Both the position numbers and the translations under genes were made by a program. The notes under the pieces were generated by a model, which saw nothing but the letters and a program-made list of their open reading frames with translations, ran no database searches and was not told where the DNA came from. 64,000 nucleotides of DNA, taken from NCBI RefSeq assembly GCF_003014485.1, contig NZ_PYGA01000009.1, positions 62,001 through 126,000 of the forward strand. The letters are read 5' to 3'. The stretch comes from Murinocardiopsis flavida (lineage in GTDB: Bacteria > Actinomycetota > Actinomycetes > Streptosporangiales > Streptosporangiaceae). Positions 43,296 to 51,907 of this stretch are shown one piece after another; the stretch's first letter is position 1; each line of letters starts with the position of its first letter.

Positions 43296-43426
43296 GGGGG
43301 TCCCAATCCGTCGCGGACTCGGCGGGCGGCGCCGCGGCGCGCCCGCGACGGGCAGAGGCTATCCGAACAGGGGACCGCCGCAGGTCCGGGCGTAGCAGCG
43401 GCCCGCACGGCGGAGCGAGCCGGGCC

Positions 43427-44707
43427 TCAGCGCACCTCGATGAACGTCTCCGGCCGCCGCGGCGGCCGGTCCTTCGGCGGGGCGGCGGCGTGGCCCACGG
43501 CGACGGCGCCCATGGGCTGGAAGTCCTCGGGCAGCTCCAGCACATCGCGCACCACGTCGGGGCAGAACATCGTGGACGACACCCATGCCGACCCGAGCCC
43601 TTCGACCGCCAGCCCGACCAGCAGGTTCTGCACCCCCGCGCCCATGGCGACCAGGAACATGGACCGCTCGGCGCCGGCCCGCCGCTCGTCCGGGTAGGGG
43701 TGCGCGCCATCGGCCTTCAGGCACGGCACCACCAGGTACGGCGCGCGCCGCAGGACGTCGCCGCGGCGGATCCGCTTGGTGACGGACTCCTCACTGAACC
43801 CGTCGCGCCGCAGGTCGGCGATCCAGGCGTCGCGCATGGCGTCGAACAGCCGGACCCGGACATCGGCGGACTCCACCAGCACGAACCGCCACGGGGTCGT
43901 GTGGTGCGGTGCCGGCGCGGTGATGGCGGCGGCGACGGCGCGGCGCACCGCGCCGGGGTCGACCGGGGCGTCGGAGAACTCCCTGATGGTGCGGCGGGCG
44001 TGCAGGACGTCGCGCGACCCGTACCGGAACAGGTCCTCGTCGGCGCCGCGCACCAGGACGGCCGCCCCGGCGCCGTCGTCGCCCGTGACGAGGTGGCCGA
44101 GCCCGCGCACGACCGCGGCGGGGACACCGGCGGCCTTGCCCTTCACGAGCTCGCCCGCCGCCGCGATCTCGTCGGCGATCGCGCTCATCGTCGCTTCGAG
44201 GACCTGGCCGTGGGTGTCGGCGGTGCCCCGGAGGTCGTCGAGCGCCCGGATCCCGGCCGCCCCGATGGCGATGTCGGTCTGGCCCATGCGCCACGGGCGC
44301 CCGAACGTGTCGGTGACGACGACGGCGACCGCGACCCCCAGGCGCTCGCGCAGGCCCGCGCGCAGCCGACGCGCGGAGCCGTCGGGGTCCTCGGGCAGCA
44401 GCAGCACGCGGCCCGGCTCGACGTTGGACGCGTCGACCCCGGCCGCCGCCATGACCAGGCCGTGCCGGGTCTGCACGATGCGGGTCGCCCCGTTGCGCGC
44501 GACCACGCGGACGGTCTCGGCGTCGATCGCCGCCTCGCGGTCGAGGTCGGTGTACCGGCCCTCGGCCTTGCTGACGACCTTGGAGGTGACGACGACGATG
44601 TCGCCGTCGCGCAGCTCGGCGGCGTCGCCGATGAGCGCGGCGAGGTCGTCACCCGGCCGCACCTCCTTGACGCCGTCGACGCCGTGCACGCTGAAGAAGC
44701 CGTTCAC
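43427..44707 (-). CDS. fbiB: coenzyme F420-0:L-glutamate ligase / dehydro-F420 reductase
   Basis: A 426-residue fusion. Residues 1-245 are the CofE gamma-glutamyl ligase ([60 protein letters not shown]). The rest is a nitroreductase-type FMN domain ([53 protein letters not shown]), the arrangement of mycobacterial FbiB. It adds glutamates to F420-0 and reduces the dehydro form. The GTG start overlaps the fbiA stop by four bases. Confidence 0.95.
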   Translation of the reverse strand: MNGFFSVHGVDGVKEVRPGDDLAALIGDAAELRDGDIVVVTSKVVSKAEGRYTDLDREAAIDAETVRVVARNGATRIVQTRHGLVMAAAGVDASNVEPGRVLLLPEDPDGSARRLRAGLRERLGVAVAVVVTDTFGRPWRMGQTDIAIGAAGIRALDDLRGTADTHGQVLEATMSAIADEIAAAGELVKGKAAGVPAAVVRGLGHLVTGDDGAGAAVLVRGADEDLFRYGSRDVLHARRTIREFSDAPVDPGAVRRAVAAAITAPAPHHTTPWRFVLVESADVRVRLFDAMRDAWIADLRRDGFSEESVTKRIRRGDVLRRAPYLVVPCLKADGAHPYPDERRAGAERSMFLVAMGAGVQNLLVGLAVEGLGSAWVSSTMFCPDVVRDVLELPEDFQPMGAVAVGHAAAPPKDRPPRRPETFIEVR

Positions 44708-45720
44708 GCGTGCCGCTCCTTTCCCGTGTTCGCCGTGCGGAGTTCGAGTGCGAGGTCCAGCGCCGCGCGCGCGATGGCGGCGGTCGATTCGGGGTCGCTC
44801 ATGTACAGCGGCCGGCACCGGGTGGTGATCCCCGGGACGTCGGGGCCGCCGCTGTCGGCGTCGTCCATCAGCCACCCGTCGAGCAGTTCCGGGCCGTAGT
44901 GGGCGGCGACCGCGCGGGCGTCGGTCTCGACCCCGATGGCGCTCAGGCAGGCGTCGGCGCGGCCCCGCACCGGCGCCCCGCCGATGATCGGGGAGACCCC
45001 CACCACGGTCTTCTCGGCGATGGCGGCGCGGATGCCCGGCACGCCCAGGACGGATCCGACGCTGACCACCGGGTTCGACGGCGGCAGCAGGACGATGTCG
45101 GCCGCCGCGATGGCGTCGAGGACGCCCGGCGCCGGTACGGCGGTGTCGGCGCCGACGCTCACGATGGACTCCGCGGGGAGCGCGGCGCCGTGCCGGATCC
45201 ACCACTCCTGGAAGTGCATGGCCCGCCGGCCGCCGTCGCCGTCGTCGGCGACCACCACGTGGGTCTCGATCTGGTCGTCGCTCATGGGCAGCAGGCGCAC
45301 GCCGGGCTGCCAGCGCTCGCACAGCGCGTCGGTGACGGCGGAGAGCGGGTACCCGGCGGCCAGCATCTGGGCGCGCACGATGTGCGTGGCGGTGTCGCGG
45401 TCGCCCAGGCCGAACCAGGTGGGCCGCATGCCGTATGCGGCGAGCTCCTCCTTGACCACGAAGGATTCGTCGGCCCGGCCCCAGCCCCGCGATTCGTCGC
45501 TGCCGCCGCCCAGGGTGTACATGACGGTGTCGAGGTCGGGGCAGACCCGCAGCCCGAACAGCGTGATGTCGTCGCCGGTGTTGCCGATGACCGTGATCTG
45601 CGCCGATTCGGCCGCATCAGGGTCGGCGGGGGCGGGCCCCGCGCTGATTCCCATGGCCGACCGGAGGCCCCTGAGGAACCGCGCGCCACCAATACCACCC
45701 GCAGGTACGACTATCCGCAT
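44704..45720 (-). CDS. fbiA: phosphoenolpyruvate/2-phospholactate transferase of F420 synthesis
   Basis: A 338-residue CofD/FbiA enzyme. [19 protein letters not shown] is the family N-terminus; [44 protein letters not shown]-like [12 protein letters not shown] and [20 protein letters not shown] follow. It transfers the phosphoenolpyruvyl (or phospholactyl) group to the deazaflavin Fo, making (dehydro-)F420-0. Coupled by overlap to fbiB. The Fo synthase (fbiC) and the guanylyltransferase (fbiD/cofC) are not in the window. Confidence 0.96.
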   Translation of the reverse strand: MRIVVPAGGIGGARFLRGLRSAMGISAGPAPADPDAAESAQITVIGNTGDDITLFGLRVCPDLDTVMYTLGGGSDESRGWGRADESFVVKEELAAYGMRPTWFGLGDRDTATHIVRAQMLAAGYPLSAVTDALCERWQPGVRLLPMSDDQIETHVVVADDGDGGRRAMHFQEWWIRHGAALPAESIVSVGADTAVPAPGVLDAIAAADIVLLPPSNPVVSVGSVLGVPGIRAAIAEKTVVGVSPIIGGAPVRGRADACLSAIGVETDARAVAAHYGPELLDGWLMDDADSGGPDVPGITTRCRPLYMSDPESTAAIARAALDLALELRTANTGKERHA

Positions 45721-46028
45721 GGGGACAAGTCTGGCAGGCTAGTAGCGTGTGTGCGTCACGCCCCCGGCCGTTTCGGTAGCCGGTCCGTGCCGGCCGGGAC
45801 GCTCCGTCGTCCCGCCGCCGTGCCGGACCCGGCGCACGTCCGCCACTGAAATTTCGCGCACGGTCCCACACCGATGCCGACTCGGCCTGAACAGCGGCGA
45901 ATCCCCGCGGGGCCCGCGAACGACGTCCCCACGGCCCTTTCGGCGATGCACTCCACAACCGGACGATATGCAAGGCTTCGGGCGATCACTTTGAAACGCG
46001 ACGGCATAGCAGCGGAGGGGAACCTCTC
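45721..46028. other. divergent promoter region between fbiA and a membrane-protein gene
   Basis: 308 bases without a supported gene. Promoters for both directions must lie here. A GGAGGGG ribosome site near its right end serves the TTG start at 46029. Confidence 0.5.
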
Positions 46029-47723
46029 TTGAACAACGAAGCGATACAGCGGCTGCGCGAGCCCGCAGCCTGGGTGCTGCTCGGCTCGGTCGCCGCGAAG
46101 ATGCTCGCGATGGTGATCTCCGCCTTGACCGGGCCCCCCTCCGTGGGCGGGATCGGCGGCGGCAGCAGCGGTGCCGACGCGTTCTTCGGCCTGGTCTCCG
46201 ACGGCGCGGCCTTCCTCAGTGTGAGCACCATCATCATGCTCATCGCCGCGGTCCTGCTGATGGTCACGGCCAAGGAGAAGTCGCCGCGCACCTTCGGCGC
46301 GGTGCTGATGGCCCTCATCCTGCTCGGCATCGGCGCGTTCTTCGCGGTGATCAACCTCATCACCGGGTTCTTCACCGGCCTCGGCTTCGGCGCCGGGTTC
46401 GGCAACCTCATAAGTACCGGCGCCGACCTCGCCGTTGCGGGCATCGTGGGCTTCGGGCTGTACAAGGTCTTCACCGACCCCGCCCTGGTGCCGCGCGCGC
46501 AGGCACCGGCGCAGCAGCCGTTCGGCTACGGCCCGCCCGGGCAGCAGCCCTTCGCGCCGCAGCAAGGGGCCCCGTTCACCGGGGGGCAGCAGCCGTTCGC
46601 GCCGCAGCCGGGCGCCCCGCTCACCGGCGGGCAGCAGCCCTTCACGCCGCAGCCCGACCCGAACATGACCGGCATGGCGCACCAGCAGCCCTACACGCCG
46701 CAGCCCGACCCGACCATGCAGCCCGACCCGAACATGACCGGCATGGCGCACCAGCAGCCCTACGAGGCCCAGCCGTGGCAGCAGCCGGCCGACACCGGTC
46801 AGCCGCAGTGGCAGCAGAGCGGGGGCCAGGCGGCGTTCCAGCAGTCGCCGTACCCGCAGCAGGCGGCGGCCGAGCAGGACTGGGCCGCCCAGCAGCAGGC
46901 GGCGCCGTACGACCAGCAGTACCAGCAGGGCTACCAGGACCCCGGCGCGCCCGCAGCGCCGTCCGGCGGCCAGCCCGCCTACGACTGGTCGGGCCAGCCC
47001 GTCCAGCAGCAGCCCTACCCCGACCCCGCGGCGCAGCAGCAGCCCTACGCCGGCCAGCAGTACGAGTCGTACTCGGCGCAGCCGTCCTACGGCACCGGGG
47101 GCCAGCCCGCCTACGGCGCGGGCCAGCCGGGATACGGGACGGGCGGCCAGCCCGCCTACGGCACCGGCGGCCAGCCGTCCCACGGCGGCGACATCTTCGG
47201 TGGCAGCGGCGGCCAGCAGGGCTACGACCAGGGGCAGGCGGGCTACGGCCACGGCGCCGGGTCCACCGGCGGGCAGCCCTCGTACGGGGCGCCCTACGAG
47301 CCGTCGTACGACCCCGGCCAGGCGGCGCCCCCGGCGGGCGGCCCGCAGCACCACTACGACGACGAGGCCACCGTGGTGCAGAACCCCGGCACCTCGGCGA
47401 GCGAGCAGGCGGCACAGGAGGCCATCCAGTACGGCTGGTACCAGCAGCAGCCCGCGGCGCCCGAGCAGCCGGCGGCCGAACCCCGGCGCGACACGCCCTT
47501 GGACGACTTCTTCCGCCCGGAGCAGGGCGCCGACGACGAGTCGACCTCCGTCCTCAACCCCGGGTACGGCAACCAGTTCTCCACCGGCGGCTCCTACGGC
47601 GCGAGCCCGCAGGAGACCACCAGCCCCTACGGCGAGAACTACGGCGTTGACCAGCAGAAACCCGCCGGATCGGAGTACGGCGACGGCCCGCAGGGCTGGT
47701 ACCGCGACGACGGCCGCCGCTGA
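46029..47723 (+). CDS. membrane protein with a long Gln/Pro/Gly-rich cytoplasmic-type tail
   Basis: A 564-residue protein. Residues 1-155 hold about four helices (AAWVLLGSVAAKMLAMVISA, IIMLIAAVLLMVTAKE, AVLMALILLGIGAFFAVINL). The remaining 400 residues are disordered repeats of QQPF/QQPY, GGQPAYG and PQPDP types. Two acidic motifs near the end, DDEATVVQNPG and DDESTSVLNPG, look like phospho-threonine sites of the GarA/FHA kind. TTG start at 46029 with GGAGGGG about nine bases upstream. The function is unknown; a kinase-regulated scaffold is a possible role. Confidence 0.8.
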   Translation: MNNEAIQRLREPAAWVLLGSVAAKMLAMVISALTGPPSVGGIGGGSSGADAFFGLVSDGAAFLSVSTIIMLIAAVLLMVTAKEKSPRTFGAVLMALILLGIGAFFAVINLITGFFTGLGFGAGFGNLISTGADLAVAGIVGFGLYKVFTDPALVPRAQAPAQQPFGYGPPGQQPFAPQQGAPFTGGQQPFAPQPGAPLTGGQQPFTPQPDPNMTGMAHQQPYTPQPDPTMQPDPNMTGMAHQQPYEAQPWQQPADTGQPQWQQSGGQAAFQQSPYPQQAAAEQDWAAQQQAAPYDQQYQQGYQDPGAPAAPSGGQPAYDWSGQPVQQQPYPDPAAQQQPYAGQQYESYSAQPSYGTGGQPAYGAGQPGYGTGGQPAYGTGGQPSHGGDIFGGSGGQQGYDQGQAGYGHGAGSTGGQPSYGAPYEPSYDPGQAAPPAGGPQHHYDDEATVVQNPGTSASEQAAQEAIQYGWYQQQPAAPEQPAAEPRRDTPLDDFFRPEQGADDESTSVLNPGYGNQFSTGGSYGASPQETTSPYGENYGVDQQKPAGSEYGDGPQGWYRDDGRR

Positions 47724-47837
47724 TCCGCGCACCCCTACAGCACCCCGCATAAAAGCGCGGTAATCCCAGGTCCGTCGCAAGCGAACGGCGAGTCGTTGTT
47801 TGTTACGTGATATTCAGGGGATTACCACGCAACGCGC

Positions 47838-47867
47838 TTGACGCAAACACAGACTCGCGCGTGTAAT
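47838..47867 (+). promoter_or_regulatory. whiB promoter
   Basis: TTGACG (47838-47843) and TGTAAT (47862-47867) are separated by 18 bases, a good match to the housekeeping actinobacterial promoter. Transcription would begin near 47874, leaving a leader of about 65 bases. Confidence 0.6.
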
Positions 47868-47883
47868 TTCAAGGTGTGTTTAC

Positions 47884-47910
47884 CCCCTCCCGGGGGTCGA
47901 TTGGGAGGGG
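47884..47910 (+). promoter_or_regulatory. leader hairpin before whiB
   Basis: CCCCTCCC (47884-47891) pairs perfectly with GGGAGGGG (47903-47910) around an 11-base loop, in the 5' leader 18 bases before the AGGAGG ribosome site. It could control translation or mRNA stability, or be bound as DNA. Confidence 0.5.
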
Positions 47911-47938
47911 ACATCTAGGGGGGCAATAGGAGGTGCGC

Positions 47939-48226
47939 ATGAGCGAGGTCATCCCGCTTGCGCACGGCTCGGATGAAGATCTGGGCTGGCAGGAACGTGC
48001 TTTGTGCGCGCAGACCGATCCTGAGGCGTTCTTTCCCGAGAAGGGCGGTTCCACCCGGGAGGCGAAGAAGGTCTGCCAATCGTGCGAGGTGCGATCGGAG
48101 TGCCTGGAATATGCGCTGGAGCATGATGAACGCTTCGGTATCTGGGGGGGACTCTCCGAACGGGAACGCCGTCGGCTGAAGAAGGCCGCCGGTCAGGACT
48201 TCGATTTCCTGGCCGACATGCTGTAA
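47939..48226 (+). CDS. whiB2: WhiB2/WhmD-type iron-sulphur transcription regulator
   Basis: A 95-residue WhiB protein. Cys23, Cys46, Cys49 and Cys55 bind the iron-sulphur cluster (ALCAQTDPEAFFPEKGGSTR, VCQSC, SEC), GIWGG is at 67-71, and the basic SERERRRLKK helix contacts DNA. The sequence is of the WhmD/WhiB2 type, essential for septation and cell division in mycobacteria and close to WhiB of streptomycete sporulation. The ATG at 47939 has AGGAGG five bases upstream. It has its own promoter, leader hairpin and terminator. Its position near fbiAB matches mycobacteria. Confidence 0.96.
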   Translation: MSEVIPLAHGSDEDLGWQERALCAQTDPEAFFPEKGGSTREAKKVCQSCEVRSECLEYALEHDERFGIWGGLSERERRRLKKAAGQDFDFLADML

Positions 48227-48511
48227 TCGGTCGCCGCGGTCGAGCGGGTGGCGCAGGTCCCCAAAGGGCCTGCGCCACCCGCTTTTTCGCGTCCGGGGGC
48301 ACCCCCGCCGCACCCGCCGCGGCACCACCGGCCGCGCATGACCGACTCGGATCATCCCGACTTGTCGTAGGGTGATCTGCCGTCAGCCCCTGTCCCGCGG
48401 ATCGCGTCGGGTCGCCCCACCATCCGCAGGGCGGGTGCCCATGTCGCGGGCGGCCCACGCCCGCGGCGACGCCCGCCCCGCCACCGTCCCGCCGAGAGCG
48501 AACCGCCGCAC
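48227..48511. other. gap between whiB and the giant GT2 gene
   Basis: 285 bases. The first 60 hold the whiB terminator. The rest, up to the GTG at 48512, should carry the promoter of the GT2/DUF5719 operon; no clear element is seen. Confidence 0.5.
48244..48287 (+). terminator. intrinsic terminator of whiB
   Basis: A 14-bp perfect stem (48244-48257 with 48269-48282), extended inward by CCC/GGG, is followed at once by TTTTT. This is the best textbook terminator in the window. Confidence 0.92.
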
Positions 48512-51500
48512 GTGCTACCCCTCGATCCAACGTCCCACGTCGTGACGGCCGTCGTGGTCACGCACGACGGCGCCCGTTGGCTGCCCGAGTGCCTTGAGGC
48601 CGTGCGCGGGCAGACCCGTGCCGTGCAGCGCGTCGTCGGCGTCGACTGCGGCAGCCGCGACAAGAGCGACCGGATCCTGGCCGAGTACCTCGCCCCCGAC
48701 GCCATCCTGCGGCTCCCCGGCGACACCGGCTACGGCGACGCCGTCCGGGCCGCCCTCGACCACCCCCGCTCCCGCACCGAGTTCCCCGCTGCGGCCGACG
48801 CCACCGAATGGGTGTGGCTGGTCCACGACGACTGCGTCCCGGCCCCCGACGCGCTCCAGCGGCTGCTCGCCGCGGCGGACGACGACCCGCGCGCCGCCGT
48901 CCTCGGCCCCAAGCTCCGCGACTACTTCGACCGCCGGCTGCTCATCGAGGCGGGCGTGACCATCGACGGCGCCGGCCGCCGCGAGACCGGCCTGGAGCCC
49001 CGCGAGTTCGACCAGGGCCAGCACGACGGCACCCGCCAGGTCCTCGCGGTGTCCAGCGCGGGCATGCTCGTCCGCCGCGACCTCTGGGAGCAGCTCGGCG
49101 GGTTCGACCCCGGCCTGCCGCTGTTCCGCGACGACATCGACTTCTGCTGGCGGGCCGGCGGCGCGGGCCACCGCGTCCTCGTCGTGTCCGACGCCGTCGC
49201 CTACCACGCCGAGGCCGCCTCCCGGCGCAGGCGGCGCATCAGCGCGACCCACGACCACCCGCGCCGGGTCGACCGCCGCAACGCGATCTACGTGCTGCTC
49301 GCGAACCTGCCGTTCGGCGCGATGCTGGGGGCGCTCGCGCGCAACTCGTTCGCGTCGCTGCTGCGGGTGCTGATGTACCTGCTCGCCAAGCAGCCGGCAA
49401 ACGCGCTCGACGAGGCCGCGGCGATCACCGCCGTCTACACGTCCCCGCTGCGGCTCATCAAGGCCCGGCACCGGCGCCGCCGCAACCGCCGCCGCACCTA
49501 CAGCGCCATCCAGCCGTTCCTGGCGCACGGCGTCGCGCTGCGCCAGTTCACCGATGTCGTCTCCGGCCTGTTCGCCGGGTCGCCCGCGCTGGACACCGCG
49601 GGCCGACACCAGGCCGTCACCGCCGGGCCCCGCGCGGAGGAGGACGACCCGCTGCGCGACGAGCACAGCGTGTTCCGCCGCGCCATCACCCACCCCGGTG
49701 TGCTGCTCGTCGTCGGCCTCACGCTCGTGTCACTGGTCGCCGAGCGCTCCCTGGTGTTCGGCGAGCACCTCGGCGGCGGTGCGCTGCCGCCCGTGTGGGG
49801 CAGCGCGGGCGACCTGTGGTCGCTGTACACCGCGTCGTGGCACGACGTCGGGATCGGCTCCAGCGCGTTCGCGCCCCCCTACATCGGGCTGCTCGCGGTG
49901 CTGTCGACCCTGCTGCTCGGCCAACCCTGGCTGGCGGTCACGGTCATCCTGCTCGGCTGCGCGCCGCTCGCCGGGCTCACCGCCTACCTGCTGGCGCGCA
50001 AGGTCGTGGGGTACCCGCCCGCCCAGGTGTGGATGGCGGGCTCCTACGCGCTGCTGCCCGTCGCGACCGGCGCCATCGCGCAGGGGAGGATCGGCACCGC
50101 GCTGGTCCACGCCCTGCTCCCGCTCCTCGGCCTGCTGGGGACCCGGCTGCTGCTGATGCCCGAGCGGCAGTCGCGCCGCGCCGCATGGGGGCTCGCGCTG
50201 CTCCTCGCCGTGTGCACGGCGTTCGTGCCGCTGGTGTGGGTGCTGTCGGTGGTGATCGGCGCGCTCGTCGCCGTCGCGTTCGGCCACCTCGGGCGCAGCC
50301 TCTACACCAGCCTCGCCATCGCGCTCGGCGTCCCGCTGGTGCTGCTCCTGCCGTGGTCGGCCGAACTGCTGATGTCGCCGTCGCTGTGGCTCCTGGAGGC
50401 CGGCCTGCACAGCCAAGCGCTGTCGCGGCCCGCTGCGTCCGCCGAAGGGCTGCTGCTGCTCTCGCCCGGCGGTCCCGGGCTGCCCCCGGTGTGGGTCACC
50501 GGCGGGTTCATGGCCGCCGCGCTGTGCGCGCTGCTGCTGCGCCGCCGCAGGATGCTGGTCGCCGTCGGCTGGAGCATCGCGCTGTTCGGCATCCTCGTCG
50601 CCATCATCATCAGCCGCATCACGGTCACGCCCCCCTACGGCGGCCCCGCGGCGCCGGCCTGGCCCGGCGTGGCGCTGGTGTTCGCCGCGACCGCGCTGCT
50701 GCTGTCGGCGGCCACGGCGGCCCGCTCCTTCGACGTGATGCTGAAGCTGCGCGGCGCACGCCGCGTCTTCGCGCTCGGCGTCGCGGCACTCGCGCTGATC
50801 ACCCCGTTCGCCGCGGCGGGGAGCTGGATGTGGAACGGCGTCCAGGGCCCGCTCAACGGCGGCGGCGGGATCATGCTGCCGTCCTTCCTCAAGGCCGTCA
50901 CCGCCGACGGCGGCCAGCCCCGCACCCTCGTGCTGTCCCCGACCGGAGAAGGCGACCTGCACTACAGCGTGCTGCGCGGCCGCGAACCCCGGCTCGGCGA
51001 ATCGCAGATCCCTGCGGCCGACCAGCCCCGCGAGGCCCTCGCGGAGACCGTCGCCCACCTCGCCGCCGGGCGGGGCGGCGACGAGGCCGCCGACCTCGCC
51101 GGGTTCGGCATCCAGTACGTGCTGGTGCCCCGGCCCGACGGCGCGTCCGAGGCCACCGCCGACCCCGCGGGCCGCGGCGACTCCGGGGTGACCATCGTCG
51201 ACACGATCGACGGCGTGCCCGGCGCCCGCCGGCTGATGCTCACCGACACCCTCGCGCTGTGGCGGCTGGAGCAGGAGACCGGCCGGCTGCGCATCACCGG
51301 CGAGAACGGCACCCGGGTGCTCGACGCCGGACCGGACGGGACGCGCGCCACCGTGCCGCCGGGGCAGGGCAAGCGCACCCTGCACCTCGCCGAACCCGCC
51401 GACGCCGGCTGGGAGGCCGCGCTCGGCGGCTACGACCTCACCCCCGTCCCCACCCGCAACGGCATGCAGGCGTTCGAGCTCCCGCCCACCGGCGGCACGG

Positions 51501-51907
51501 TGGAGATCTCCGGCGGCGCCCCGATGCGCGACATATGGCTGCTGGTCCAAGGGGCGCTGCTGCTCGTCGTGGTCGTCCTCGCGCTGCCCGGGGTCCGCAC
51601 CGAGGAGGACGTCCGGCGGATCGAGGAGCAGACCCGGCCCCGCCCGCGCCTGCCCGACCGCCGCCGCAGGCGGCCGCCTGACGCCGACCCAGGTCCCGGG
51701 CCAGGTCCCGGGCCAGGGCCAGGGCCAGGGCCCGATACCGGGCCCGGCGCCGGACCCGATTCCGGGCCGGCCGCCGGCGGTCCGGCCGACACGCCGCCCC
51801 CCGCCGAACCGGCGGCCCCCGCGGCACCGGCCGCGCCGCCCGCGCCGAAGGGCCGCGGGCGCGGGCACCGCGGACGCAGGGCGAAAGGCAGGGGGAAGAC
51901 GCGATGA
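48512..51907 (+). CDS. giant GT2 glycosyltransferase fused to a membrane domain
   Basis: A 1131-residue protein. Residues 1-270 are a GT2 domain (VTAVVVTHDGARWLPECLEA, DTGYGDAVRAAL, WVWLVHDDCVPAPDAL, LFRDDIDFCWRAGGAGH). Then come about 12-14 helices (roughly 390-780), an outside domain of about 300 residues, a last helix near 1040, and a tail with GPGPGP repeats, Ala/Pro runs and a basic end. Such proteins next to whiB2 in actinobacteria are predicted mycobacterial-type wall or lipoglycan transferases; the substrate is unknown. It overlaps the DUF5719 gene by four bases. Confidence 0.88.
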   Translation: MLPLDPTSHVVTAVVVTHDGARWLPECLEAVRGQTRAVQRVVGVDCGSRDKSDRILAEYLAPDAILRLPGDTGYGDAVRAALDHPRSRTEFPAAADATEWVWLVHDDCVPAPDALQRLLAAADDDPRAAVLGPKLRDYFDRRLLIEAGVTIDGAGRRETGLEPREFDQGQHDGTRQVLAVSSAGMLVRRDLWEQLGGFDPGLPLFRDDIDFCWRAGGAGHRVLVVSDAVAYHAEAASRRRRRISATHDHPRRVDRRNAIYVLLANLPFGAMLGALARNSFASLLRVLMYLLAKQPANALDEAAAITAVYTSPLRLIKARHRRRRNRRRTYSAIQPFLAHGVALRQFTDVVSGLFAGSPALDTAGRHQAVTAGPRAEEDDPLRDEHSVFRRAITHPGVLLVVGLTLVSLVAERSLVFGEHLGGGALPPVWGSAGDLWSLYTASWHDVGIGSSAFAPPYIGLLAVLSTLLLGQPWLAVTVILLGCAPLAGLTAYLLARKVVGYPPAQVWMAGSYALLPVATGAIAQGRIGTALVHALLPLLGLLGTRLLLMPERQSRRAAWGLALLLAVCTAFVPLVWVLSVVIGALVAVAFGHLGRSLYTSLAIALGVPLVLLLPWSAELLMSPSLWLLEAGLHSQALSRPAASAEGLLLLSPGGPGLPPVWVTGGFMAAALCALLLRRRRMLVAVGWSIALFGILVAIIISRITVTPPYGGPAAPAWPGVALVFAATALLLSAATAARSFDVMLKLRGARRVFALGVAALALITPFAAAGSWMWNGVQGPLNGGGGIMLPSFLKAVTADGGQPRTLVLSPTGEGDLHYSVLRGREPRLGESQIPAADQPREALAETVAHLAAGRGGDEAADLAGFGIQYVLVPRPDGASEATADPAGRGDSGVTIVDTIDGVPGARRLMLTDTLALWRLEQETGRLRITGENGTRVLDAGPDGTRATVPPGQGKRTLHLAEPADAGWEAALGGYDLTPVPTRNGMQAFELPPTGGTVEISGGAPMRDIWLLVQGALLLVVVVLALPGVRTEEDVRRIEEQTRPRPRLPDRRRRRPPDADPGPGPGPGPGPGPGPDTGPGAGPDSGPAAGGPADTPPPAEPAAPAAPAAPPAPKGRGRGHRGRRAKGRGKTR

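Noticed and set aside
45756-47780. A 674-codon open frame on the minus strand
   Set aside because: Complement of the Gln/Pro-rich tail; Leu/Arg/Gly repeats mirror the DNA repeats of the real gene.
49730-51868. A 712-codon open frame on the minus strand
   Set aside because: Antisense shadow of the giant GT2 gene, without recognisable motifs.
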